DNA of 64,000 bases from Skeletonema tropicum (Eukaryota; Bacillariophyta; Thalassiosirophyceae; Thalassiosirales; Thalassiosiraceae). The stretch spans positions 992,001 to 1,056,000 of the forward strand of contig CM074146.1 in assembly GCA_037178625.1 (NCBI GenBank). The letters run 5' to 3'. Shown in pieces: positions 36,745 to 46,181 of this stretch (the first letter of the stretch is position 1; each line of letters starts with the position of its first letter). The translations under genes were made by a program, and so were the position numbers. Below the pieces are notes generated by a model. The model searched no databases and was not told the origin of the DNA. It saw only the letters and a program-made list of their open reading frames with translations.

Positions 36745-37458
36745 GATTAACAATACAGATGACGGCGGTCGGCGGTGATGGAGAGTGTCGCCGGCGGGGG
36801 TTTGTTTGTGTCAATGGTCGACGCAGGGATTATTTATTATTTCACTGCTGCGCCGCTCTATGCAGGATGCAGAGATGCAGAAGGGGGGTGACGAGGAGAT
36901 ATTGATGAGCGGGGGAGGGATGGCATGTGATAGAAGTGATGGCCGTACTCCGTACTGTTCGTCGAAGGGAGTAGTAGGAGGTAGTAGGGCTCATCAGTTT
37001 ATGTGTGTTTCCTAGCTTTGTAGCGCAATCCTCGTGTGAGATGCTTTCGTATGCATTCTCGCTTTTTTCTGACATACTTTTTCCAAAGTACAAGTACAAA
37101 TACTCGAATTTTGACAGATTTACGCGAGGGATTGGATCTAGGATTTGGAAATAGTATGTCATATCTGCATACGATCTGTCATATTCGACGTATTTCTGCA
37201 TACAAAGCTGGCCGGCTTTATTGCTAGTGGAAAAAGTATGCAGAAGTATGCAGGGTCAAGAATAAGGGCATAAAACTACTATGTGCCCAGCGAACGGGTT
37301 CCTGGACGTGGGCAAGTTCGTCGCGTGGGCAGCCAAGTACAGCCAAGATCCGAAACCTCCATCCAACATCCACACGAACACGCACAATCAACATTATCAC
37401 ACAACTTGACGGACGTGTATGTATTGGAACAACGTGACAAATAATTAATGAAATTAAG

Positions 37459-38382
37459 CTACACCATATTCATGTCTTCCTTCTTCTTACGCGAGACATT
37501 TATCTCTCTCAACTTCCTACAGTAAGTTGACACTTTCCAGGTACTCTTCGGACTTGCAAATTCTGGATACTCCTCCTGGATAGCTTTCAGAGCTTTGTCA
37601 TAAGTGCTTCTAAAGAACTCAAAGTCCATATCATGGACGTGACGAGTGCGAATCTCGTCTTCAACTTCTTTCTCCATCAATTCCATTATTGGTTTCCAAT
37701 TATTGTCGTAGGATCTCCTCAACCTGCGTGGCAAGTTGCCTTTCTTCATCAGGCGGAAAGGCCTGACTGGTGCATTAATCTGTTCGCCATTGCCATCTAG
37801 AATAGCATAGGAAGGAAACCCCTGCAGCCATCTTGTCCACCCAGAATATAAATCTGCTGATGGCATCTCAAAGCTTAACGGAACAAGCCAATCCGACTGA
37901 TGCTTCTTACTTGCCGCTGCATGAGGATCTTGATACGTGTAAGAAGGATAGAGGCGTGCCTCCAGTCTCTCAGGCAAGGAAGCGGAAGCTGGCACACCGC
38001 CATTGGTATGAACTGAAGAAGATGCCCCAATGCGAGCCATAATCCGTTCCTCCATTTCCACCATTTTTTGCGCAATCGGCGCAGTCGCTGTTGCAGTAGC
38101 AGCAGCAACTGTTTCCGCCACGAAAGTTGCGGTGATGTTCCCATTTTCAGTCGCTCGTTCTTCCATTGCATTCTTCACTATTCCCGCTAAATTGTCCTTC
38201 AGCCACTCAACATCACGGCGATATTTGCGTAGAAGCTTCATTGCGTCACGTATTTCGTCGCGGATCAAAACACTTGGCGGGACGCCTGTCGGGCGTTTCA
38301 CAGTACCCGCCGGTTCCAATGTAACAAGTTTCTCCAGTTCTTTGAGTAACTTTGATCGTATGTGTAACGAATCTCCTTCTCT
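37459..38382 (-). CDS. downstream ORF of the 2021-bp unit, copy 3
   Basis: The predicted protein is identical to copy 1 and has the Pro form of the EEYPEFAS site. Confidence 0.5.
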   Translation of the reverse strand, partial: REGDSLHIRSKLLKELEKLVTLEPAGTVKRPTGVPPSVLIRDEIRDAMKLLRKYRRDVEWLKDNLAGIVKNAMEERATENGNITATFVAETVAAATATATAPIAQKMVEMEERIMARIGASSSVHTNGGVPASASLPERLEARLYPSYTYQDPHAAASKKHQSDWLVPLSFEMPSADLYSGWTRWLQGFPSYAILDGNGEQINAPVRPFRLMKKGNLPRRLRRSYDNNWKPIMELMEKEVEDEIRTRHVHDMDFEFFRSTYDKALKAIQEEYPEFASPKSTWKVSTYCRKLREINVSRKKKEDMNMV

Positions 38383-38765
38383 TCATCTTTCCATTGATTA
38401 CTCAAGAAGGATTGAAGAAATTTGGTGGGAAATTGATCGTAGAAGAAGCTATGCGTCGCGTTGTGATAGTGACGAGTTTTGTCTGCTTTCTCCTCGGAGG
38501 TGAGTTCGTACACAACTTCATTATAAACATCAGGGTACTCCGTCTGCAAATATTCCTGCACTTTCTTAACACGCCGACGATAATCTGGCATGCATTGAAC
38601 AGTGAATGAGTTTGTTGTCTCCACAGCATCGGCGTGTTGGACTTTCAGTTTCGCTGGTTGCTTTGCCTCTTCGCTGCGGCTGTCATCATCACTGCTGCTG
38701 CTGGCGTCGTTGCTTTTCCTCTTCTTTCTAGGTTCAAAGGAAGACCCATGGTTGCTCCGCACCAT
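38298..38765 (-). CDS. upstream ORF of the 2021-bp unit, copy 3
   Basis: The predicted protein is identical to copy 1. About 370 bp of its 5' flank remain before the array is cut at 39140. Confidence 0.6.
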   Translation of the reverse strand: MVRSNHGSSFEPRKKRKSNDASSSSDDDSRSEEAKQPAKLKVQHADAVETTNSFTVQCMPDYRRRVKKVQEYLQTEYPDVYNEVVYELTSEEKADKTRHYHNATHSFFYDQFPTKFLQSFLSNQWKDEEKEIRYTYDQSYSKNWRNLLHWNRRVL

Positions 38766-39140
38766 GATTAACAATACAGATGACGGCGGTCGGCGGTGAT
38801 GGAGAGTGTCGCCGGCGGGGGTTTGTTTGTGTCAATGGTCGACGCAGGGATTATTTATTATTTCACTGCTGCGCCGCTCTATGCAGGATGCAGAGATGCA
38901 GAAGGGGGGTGACGAGGAGATATTGATGAGCGGGGGAGGGATGGCATGTGATAGAAGTGATGGCCGTACTCCGTACTGTTCGTCGAAGGGAGTAGTAGGA
39001 GGTAGTAGGGCTCATCAGTTTATGTGTGTTTCCTAGCTTTGTAGCGCAATCCTCGTGTGAGATGCTTTCGTATGCATTCTCGCTTTTTTCTGACATACTT
39101 TTTCCAAAGTACAAGTACAAATACTCGAATTTTGACAGAT

Positions 39141-41433
39141 CGGCCGTTTTCATTGATGTAGTTATGAGCGGCTTTCTTGCTGATGCCAGTGCAGCGGAGG
39201 TGGTGATGGCCGTATATGTCGTGGGTGGTGCCGCATTTACAAACAGGAGCTGAAGCTGGGTGGTAGATGGGGAGGACTAGTTTGCGTTTGAGCATGACAG
39301 TGAAATCGAAGTTGCCAAGCCGATGTTTAACGTTGCTACGAGACATGTGGACGAGTGGGTAGGACATGTGGGAAGAGAGGACCCCTGGGAGGATGTGGCA
39401 GAGATCTTCGGGAGTGCTGGCGTAGATGAGGGCGGTGGTTGTGGCGTTGGTGTGGAGTCGAAGGCGGTGTCTGGCACTGTTGGTGGACACTTTTGTTAGG
39501 AGGTGGTTGGTGCGTTGGTCATGTGGGACACGGTGGGAGACGGCGATGGAAGCGATGGTGGGGAGGGCATGTTGGAACCGCTGGAGTGTGAGGGAGAAAG
39601 GGTTGGAGGCAAGGTTGTAGAGGGAGCTGATGGAAGAAGGAAGTTGGTAGTTTGGAACTTCGGCATGAAAAGGGATGCCCTGCCCTGCAAAGTTTGTAGC
39701 TTTGGTCTTGGTGAGGACGAAGTCGGGAATAGCTCTGGCTCCTGGTCGGTAGAGTCCTAGGCCCCCGGCTGGAATGCCTCCTTGGGCGATGTACAAGGAG
39801 TGGGATGGACATGGTAGCGAGGCGTCGAGATAAGGAGTTGTTTGAAGAAGTTGGACATGAGGTGGTTGGTGGCATCGATGAGAGGCCCTTCCCAGCCTTC
39901 CCAGTTGAATCCTGACATGACGTAGTCAAGGGGTAGGTGGTGGAGGACGTCATAGCCGAGGAGGTGCGGCAATTTGTGGATGGTGCATTGGATGAAGAGG
40001 CGAAGGCGGGTTTGGAGGTTGGACACAGAAGAAGTGAGGGTGTGGGCATCGGCGGTGGCAGTAGCGACACGCTCAAAGCAGAATTCTCTTGCAAACTTGG
40101 CTGATCCTACTGGGGCTCCGAGGAGGCGGTAGCCCTCTACTATTTCGACAGGGATGGGCGAATCGGTGGGATTGGAAGCTTTGGAGATGGAATAGGTGTT
40201 GATGGCACGTTGGAGGGACTCGACAAGGGCTGGATTGGTGCGACGAAGAGACGGTATAGGAGATGAACCGTTTGTGGAAGTAAGGATGTGGGTTTTGAAG
40301 GAGTTGAGGCGGCAGCCTCTGGGAGGGGCAAGCTCGTTCAGTTTCGTGAAGAAGTCGAAATCGACTAGAGGGATTACATTGCTGTTGTCATCGACGAAGG
40401 CAGTGATGGAGACTGAGCCGCAGCCGTCGTCCCCATAATCACCATTGATGACTCTAGCGTTGGCACGTTCATTGAGGGAGGCTTGGAGGGGTGCTAGTAC
40501 TCGATGGAAGACGAGCGCGGCGAAGATGGGTGAAAGGGGGCAGCCTTGATTAACACCTTCTTCCATTTGAAGGTTGAACCAGTCACCTGATCCATGTTGG
40601 AAGTGGACGTTGCCAGACTCTTGGTAGAATAAGTCGGCAACGTGAATGAGTTCAGGGAAGTGGCTGCGAAGGCAATCCCTGAGCTCCTCACGCGAGATGA
40701 GGTTGAACATGTTGGTCATATCCGTGAAGACTACAGCCCTAGTTGGTGGGCGACCTTCACTTTGAGATCCGGTGATGAATTTGTCCATGGCAAGTTGGGT
40801 TGATGACGAAGTCCTGGCCATTGGACACGCCGACTGCAAAGTTGTGGGGTAGGAGATGGAGGGCGAAGCGTTGGCGGTAGGAACGGGCGATGTGATTCCC
40901 GAGGATGCGTCTGATGGCTGTAGGCACGCCGATGGGGCGGAGTTTCGATGGATCGTTGGGATCCTTGTGCAAGCAGAAGAGGTAGGTATCACGTAGATAA
41001 GGTTTAATTTCATTAGGGAGTTTGTTGGTAAAGATTATATTGAAGAAGAATTGGAGATCCGAGTTGATTGTGGATTGTCGAGACGAACTAGGCGGCTGAA
41101 GGTGTCGACAGAGTCTGCAATGATTCCATTCGCCTTGCCTTTTGGGAGGCTCTTGATACTTTCGCAGATGTCCCCTGGGAGATTGTATTGAGGTGGGGGT
41201 GGTGGTTGTGGTGATGTGGGGAGGTCTGCTTCGTGGAGAGGTGGATGAGGTTCGACGTACAAATCATGGATGAAGTTTTCGTTGGCGGTGGAGATGGTGG
41301 CTTTCTGTTGACTGCTGCAGGCTCGTTGGTATGCAGTGCGCCAATTGTCGCTGTCGGCTGCATGTTGGATGGCTTTGTTTGATTGACTGTAGGTGGGAGG
41401 GCTGGTGGTTGTTGATTTGCTGACAATGGCCAT
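39141..41433 (-). pseudogene. non-LTR-type reverse transcriptase relic, at least three frameshifts
   Basis: Read on the minus strand, successive frames give the usual order. A linker ending KSLPKGKANGIIADSVDTF comes first (41433 to about 41060). A fingers-type block KLRPIGVPTAIRRILGNHIA follows (about 40950-40890). The palm (about 40830-39760) has RAVVFTDMTNMFN (motif A), GVNQGCPLSPIF (motif B) and AFVDDNSN (a F/YxDD-type motif C). The last piece ends in a Cys/His motif CKCGTTHDIYGHHHLRC (about 39192-39244), as found C-terminal to some eukaryotic reverse transcriptases. Frame changes fall near 41050, 40800 and 39790. No endonuclease or 5' end is seen. At 39140 the sequence passes directly into the third 2021-bp copy, so the element is truncated there. 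Confidence 0.82.
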
Positions 41434-41733
41434 GGCAGGCGGAGGACCATATTGAAGTGTGTATTGTATGGAATTGAAGGTGTGTACCTGTGTGTACTCT
41501 TATCTAAGTCTGAGTAGACCTATTTATGTATGCAACAAATGCTTATCTATCAATTGCGACTTCTGCCCTAGCACTACTTAGCACTTACTCTAGCAAAAAC
41601 TTCGGTGGAGTAAAGAATTAATAACAAAGTAGAGAGAGCATAAGTAGGCATTTAACTTGATTCGTACATCCTTCACTGCTCCATAGTTTGCGCTGTGCCC
41701 CACATCTCGAATGCATACTCCTCCGTCATCACA

Positions 41734-42708
41734 TCATCTTCGCTCCATGCCGAATACACACTCCTCCTCTTTTAGACTGATTTGTGCATCCTTCGTAGCT
41801 GCATAGTGTGACCTTTGCCCTACCTTTGCCCCGTGCCTCTTGCACACTCCTCCTATTTTAGACTGATTTGTACAACCTTCAGAGCTACATAGTTTGCGCT
41901 TTGCCCCATGCCTAACGCATACTCCTCCTTTAACGACAGAGTTTGTGCACCCTTCGCTACTACATAGTTTGCGCTTTGCCCCATGCTTGTAGCACACTCC
42001 TCCTACCTTAGATTGCCTCGTACATCCTTCATAGCTGCATTGTTTCTTCTTTGCCGCCCCATGCCTAACGCATACTCCTCTATTCATTGCATAACTTGTG
42101 CATCCTTCAGAATTGCATAGTTTGCTTTTCCCCCCATGCCTGAAGCACACTCCTCCTACCTTAGACTGATTTGTACATCCTTCGTAGCTGCATAATTTGA
42201 CCTTCGCCCCGTGCCTCATGCATATTCCTCCGCTAACGACATAATTTGTGCACCCTTCGCTACTACATAGTTTGACCTTTGCCCCGTGCCTCATGCATAC
42301 TCCTCCGTTGATGACATGATTTGTGCACCCTTCGCTACTACATAGTTTGACCTTTGCCCCGTGCCTCATGCATACTCCTCCGTTGATGACATGATTTGTG
42401 CACCCTTCAGTGGTGCAAATCTTCACATTTTTCTTTGCATCGAGGTCCTTCTCTTCCGTCGAAGAAGGCCTCTTTCTCTTTGATGAGTTGTGTCTCACCG
42501 ATGATGTATTATTATTATCTCGATTGCGAACTTGAATCTTCTGTCGAGAGGACCTATTCTGAGTTGAAGCAGATGATGTCTTCTCTCTCTCGGCAGCTGC
42601 GGCCGCCGCCTCAGCCTTTCTCAGCTGACTCTCTCTGTAGATCAAGACACATATATCATCATCGTCGTCATTCCTCTCGGTGCTCTTATTATTAATTGAT
42701 GTTGTCAT
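41734..42708 (-). CDS. C-x4-C-x9-C-x2-H repeat protein, paralog 2 (8 repeats, frameshifted tail)
   Basis: The ATG at 42708 opens MTTSINNKSTERNDDDD, matching paralog 1; the frame also stays open upstream to a GTG. The N-terminal DDICVLIYRESQLRKAE block precedes eight Cys/His units, two of which (CSSEGCTNHVINGGVCMRHG type) are almost identical neighbours. After unit 8 the reading frame is lost: an 11-bp near-duplication (GCCCTACCTTT, near 41817-41828) absent from paralog 1 turns the final unit into an unrelated tail of about 28 residues. The protein is 324 residues. The conserved flank downstream of the stop extends to about 41600, next to the 5' side of the reverse transcriptase relic. Confidence 0.8.
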   Translation of the reverse strand: MTTSINNKSTERNDDDDDICVLIYRESQLRKAEAAAAAAEREKTSSASTQNRSSRQKIQVRNRDNNNTSSVRHNSSKRKRPSSTEEKDLDAKKNVKICTTEGCTNHVINGGVCMRHGAKVKLCSSEGCTNHVINGGVCMRHGAKVKLCSSEGCTNYVVSGGICMRHGAKVKLCSYEGCTNQSKVGGVCFRHGGKSKLCNSEGCTSYAMNRGVCVRHGAAKKKQCSYEGCTRQSKVGGVCYKHGAKRKLCSSEGCTNSVVKGGVCVRHGAKRKLCSSEGCTNQSKIGGVCKRHGAKVGQRSHYAATKDAQISLKEEECVFGMERR

Positions 42709-42856
42709 CTTCTTCGTCAGCTCTGCCTCTGCCCTCGCTTGAATACTTTTCGCTAATATCTTTGTACAATAATGTGTTGTTGGGCTCCTCACGGCTCACG
42801 GCTCACACGTGGCCTGTCGTGCTTTATTCACACGCACAAAAGGCAGCCTACTCCCT

Positions 42857-42957
42857 TTTTTGAAACGGTACCGAGGTACCGTTTTGCCCCTCACGTAGAA
42901 ACATACCAGAGCTCTACACAAAACGGTACTTACCGAGGTACCGTTTTCAAAAAATGA
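42857..42957. repeat. nested GGTACC palindromes
   Basis: GAAACGGTACC near 42863 and its reverse complement GGTACCGTTTTC near 42940 form an outer inverted repeat with flanking T and A runs. Each side is itself a palindrome around CGGTACCGAGGTACCG or ACGGTACTTACCGAGGTACCG. It could extrude as a cruciform. No gene is present. Confidence 0.65.
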
Positions 42958-43170
42958 TTGGGATATCCCTCTCATTCGTGGATGTGAGCGGGTGGTGAGC
43001 GGGGATGGAACGCGAACATGAAACAGGAAGACCCCCTAAGTATGGATGAGGCCTTCAGTGTAAAGACAGTGTGACTTGCTAATGTGACTTGTGTCACTAT
43101 ACGTCCAATTTACTAAATGCCTCGTTTGGCGATCCAACGCAAGAAAAGCGGTATTTAATGCTGTCACATC

Positions 43171-43325
43171 TAGGGACACTCAGGGACCAGGGACCAGGGA
43201 CACTCACCTAGGGACACTCTGGGACACTCACCGCGAGTGTCCCTGAGTGTCCCCAACTGTCCCTGAGTGTCCGACTGTCCCTGACTGTCCCTGACTGTCC
43301 CTGACTGTCCCTGACTGTCCCTGGC
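43171..43325. repeat. GTCCCTGA minisatellite in two orientations
   Basis: The right half holds about five exact tandem copies of the 10-mer ACTGTCCCTG, preceded by looser GAGTGTCCCTG units. The left half holds the same word inverted (CAGGGACCAGGGACACTCA). The switch falls near 43230, so the block can fold back on itself. Confidence 0.85.
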
Positions 43326-43519
43326 TGAGTGAGTATCACCATGGCATGCTCAGGGCACATAAAAGAATTTGATGATGCGGTCTGTCGTGCCTCCACAAAC
43401 AAACAATATCGTAGCCTAAACTAACTCAGTGTGTTTGTTTGATCACCATGCAATCCGCATCGCTGCTACAGGTTCATGAGCCCACTACGGGCTACAGAAT
43501 TGCTATTGTGTGCGGCAGC

Positions 43520-43633
43520 CACCCTACATAGGATCTTCAGACACCTGTCTGAGTCACTTGGAGGACTCAGCACAAGGTGCAGAGTCCCTCTGAAGAGGAC
43601 TCCCACATGTGACAGAAGACCTTATGTAGGGTG
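43520..43633. mobile_element. 114-bp inverted-repeat element with 9-bp target duplication (MULE-like MITE)
   Basis: The terminal inverted repeats are CACCCTACATA (43520-43530) and TATGTAGGGTG (43623-43633). TGCGGCAGC flanks the element directly on both sides (43511-43519 and 43634-43642). Nine-base target duplications are typical of Mutator-like elements, but the ends are short and the assignment is an inference. The interior contains two further hairpins (CTGAGTC with GACTCAG, GAGTCC with GGACTC). Confidence 0.7.
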
Positions 43634-43670
43634 TGCGGCAGCAGCAAGCTTCGGCTCTAAACTCCAGTAG

Positions 43671-44240
43671 AAACGGACTCCCAAATTCAAAAATTATCTG
43701 ACGAAGGAGGAGGAGGAGGAGAAACACCGCGCAGCAAAATTTGAGCCCACCTCGCTCCCTCTATCCATCACCACCATAATCAAAAGATACTACAGCTCTA
43801 ATCTTCTACCGAAGCTTGGACACATCAGACCCATCTATCACAAAATTCTATTCACTACAGATCCTACACAAACGCACCATATAATTAGACGCCTCCAGCA
43901 TCGCACAAGACAGCGCACCAGTCAACCAGACGACGATGGGAGCGAGAGTGAAGAATGCATTGATATCTCCTCTTCATCATTAAACGATCACCTCGCCTCC
44001 GACTCTTCCGCTGTTTCAAACTCTTCTGCCTCATCATCAAGCGACAGCGTCTTGCATCTAGGGGTGTGGGTTCGCATCTTAGATTTAAACCCACACATGT
44101 TTGGCACCACACCCACAGTCTCTCTGTTGTTGTCTGGAAGGTTGCATCGAACCACCTCACTGTATCCCTTGAGTTGCAGGGAAGTCGGAGGCATGACGAG
44201 CAAGAACCTAGGTCCAGTGCTCGCACTTGATCCATCTTGA
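43671..44240 (+). CDS. start-less open frame, possible exon or gene fragment (189 codons)
   Basis: The frame is open from a TAG at 43668 to TGA at 44238-44240, with no ATG near the 5' end. It includes KNYLTKEEEEEKHRAAKF, a mixed region with IIKRYYSSNLLPKLGHIRP, an Asp/Ser-rich segment and VRILDLNPHMFGTTPTVSL. A splice acceptor (CCAG or TAG near 43666-43670) could join it to ATG CAA TCC GCA near 43448, with a donor CAG|GT about 24 nt later; the small inverted-repeat element would then lie inside the intron. No family is recognised. A minus-strand frame at 43988-44260 is also open, so the strand is uncertain. Confidence 0.3.
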   Translation, partial: KRTPKFKNYLTKEEEEEKHRAAKFEPTSLPLSITTIIKRYYSSNLLPKLGHIRPIYHKILFTTDPTQTHHIIRRLQHRTRQRTSQPDDDGSESEECIDISSSSLNDHLASDSSAVSNSSASSSSDSVLHLGVWVRILDLNPHMFGTTPTVSLLLSGRLHRTTSLYPLSCREVGGMTSKNLGPVLALDPS

Positions 44241-44263
44241 AACAGTGTAAAAAGCGTCAATCA

Positions 44264-45160
44264 AAATGACTCCAATGCGATGACCCAAGAAAAAGCCTAG
44301 AGGCTAGGTTGGGGCTTGAGTCGTCGATTGTTAGTTCCGGTTGGATTCATGAATTCATTGCCATTGTGTTCAGGTGAAATTGTATGATTGCTACTAACGG
44401 TGATGTGATGACACAAGCACAAGCGAACTCGTTACTCCTATGTTATGAGAGTCTTAGCGAGGGTGGTGGGTCACACAAACACCCCTCGAACCTCTATATA
44501 ACTGGTCGAAATGGAAGTGGAAGGCGACAGCAACTGCCTCTCTTCCGTTTCCATGCCATCTTCCTCCAAGTTATGGCGATCAAGAGATGCACGCCGAAGT
44601 TACTGCTGTATGAGGTACAAGAAAGAACTGCCCGACTATAGGGCATCGAGACACGAGTATCTTCGTCTAACTTTCGAGAGCCTGTGTTGCCAACAACGAG
44701 GATTCCATTACAACTGCTGCCATCCAGCCACAAACCAGAGCATTGACTTCACCCCTTGATGATGTGCACATGATGTCATCTTGCAATGAAGACATACAAT
44801 AATCTTGACTTTGAGCGCTGGTGGAGTTCCTGTCACTGTGTGAGAAGCAGTGATATCAAGAAGTGAGATCAGTTGATTTGAAATAAGACTAACTTCGATG
44901 TTAAACCATTCCGGTAGAGTAAAGAATGAAATAACAAAGTAGAGAGAGAGAGAGAGTACAGGCTTTTCCTTTTTCAAACATGCAATATTTGATACTCCTG
45001 AATATATGCAGTCTGTTTACATGTTCAACTGTGCTCGAAGCCCTGACTATCCCCTCGTAAGTGCTAGCACAATAAATACCAAAGAAGCATACCGATTGGT
45101 TTTGGATTGAGTTGTAGCAGTCTAATCGAATTCTGATCCAAATGCAGTAGATTCATCACA
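44264..45160. other. no supported gene
   Basis: Two overlapping plus frames at 44384-44641 and 44511-44759 lack any domain. A flank related to that of the C/H-repeat paralogs (GTAGAGTAAAGAAT followed by AATAACAAAGTAGAGAGAG) lies near 44914-44950. Confidence 0.45.
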
Positions 45161-45625
45161 TGCATTGCGATGTGCCCTGCTGAAGACATACACCTCCTTC
45201 CTCATGTAGCTTGATTTGTACATCTATCACTGCTGAATCATTTGCGCCTTGCCCCATGCCTAACACACACTCCTCCTACCTTAGATTGACTCGTACATCC
45301 TTCTTTGCTGCATAGTTTGCGCTTTGCCCCATGCTTGTAGCACACTCCTCCTACCTTAGATTGATTTTTGCATCCTTTGTAGCTGCATAGCTTCTTCGCC
45401 TCATGCATACTCCTCTGTTCATGGCATAATTTGTGCACCCTTCACTATTGCATTTCTTGCGCTCTGCCTCATGCCTACAGCACACTCCTCCTCTTTTAGA
45501 GTAATTGCGCATCCTTTGTAGCTGCATAGTCTACGCCTTCCGTCTGTCACATTTTTCTTTGCAGCGTGGTCCTCCTCTTCCGTCGAAAAAAGCTGTGCCA
45601 TCTTTGCTTGGCTTTGACTGTGCGC
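45160..45625 (-). pseudogene. C-x4-C-x9-C-x2-H repeat gene, paralog 3, decayed
   Basis: Minus-strand text starts at STEEEDHAAKKNVTDGRRRL, which matches the linker of paralog 1, so the DDICVLIY N-terminus is missing. The first Cys/His units are out of frame (CSYKGC then a shifted EEECAVGM). Frame is regained for KLCSYKGCKNQSKVGGVCYK and the next unit, and further units down to about 45160 carry stops. At least two frameshifts and a 5' truncation make it non-functional as written. Confidence 0.75.
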
Positions 45626-46181
45626 ATAACTTTCATCAAAGCTGATCAAAGATACTTTTTTCCAGCGGGTGGTGAAAATCGGACGCCCTCTTTTCGCATC
45701 AATTAGAGCTAACCGCTAAATCTCTAGAGTATTATCAAATTCAAATAATGAAGGTAAGGGGGCTCAGAGGCCCATCTGAGCGCTTTTTCATTGCATCCGA
45801 GTCTGAGTAAGTTGCCCAAGTTCCAGTGCATCTCTCTAGAGATAATCGTTCCCATGATCATCTAATGTATCTGGTAATGCGCTCCTTTCTCCACAAACAC
45901 GACTTTGCAATCTCTGGACAAGAGTGTCAATAGACTCTTCATTCGAATCGTCGCTGCATCAGCTTGGATACTATGTATGATGTTAGTTACGTACCTACGT
46001 AAGCCAACAGTGCGCGAAGTAGGATTTTGAAAAGCGGAGGGCGAATTCGTCGAATAGTCCAGTCCTGCAGCATTGCTCCTCTCATTTATTCAGATAAGTG
46101 GACTACCTGCATTAGCATTACGATAGCAGAAACACAGAGAAACACTCGCGCTTTTCGAACTTCTTCAAAAGAAATACCACG

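Larger units (their letters stand above)
33174..39140. repeat. three tandem copies of a 2021-bp unit
   Basis: Copies lie at 33174-35194, 35195-37215 and 37216-39140, each beginning CTTTATTGCTAGTGG. The period is exactly 2021 bp at both joins. Within the coding part I found one substitution: G at 33524 is T at 35545 in copy 2, changing Pro to Thr. Copy 3 lacks its last ~96 bp, because at 39140 it runs into the reverse transcriptase relic. Near-identity implies very recent duplication or gene conversion. Confidence 0.97.

Noticed and set aside
39020..39140. Extended C-terminus of the reverse transcriptase frame
   Set aside because: The last ~40 codons are read from the third 2021-bp copy and are a junction artefact.
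44511..44759. EVEGDSNCL resembling the OTU protease GDGNCL motif
   Set aside because: The rest of the 82-codon frame has no OTU features and the overlapping frame is equally open.
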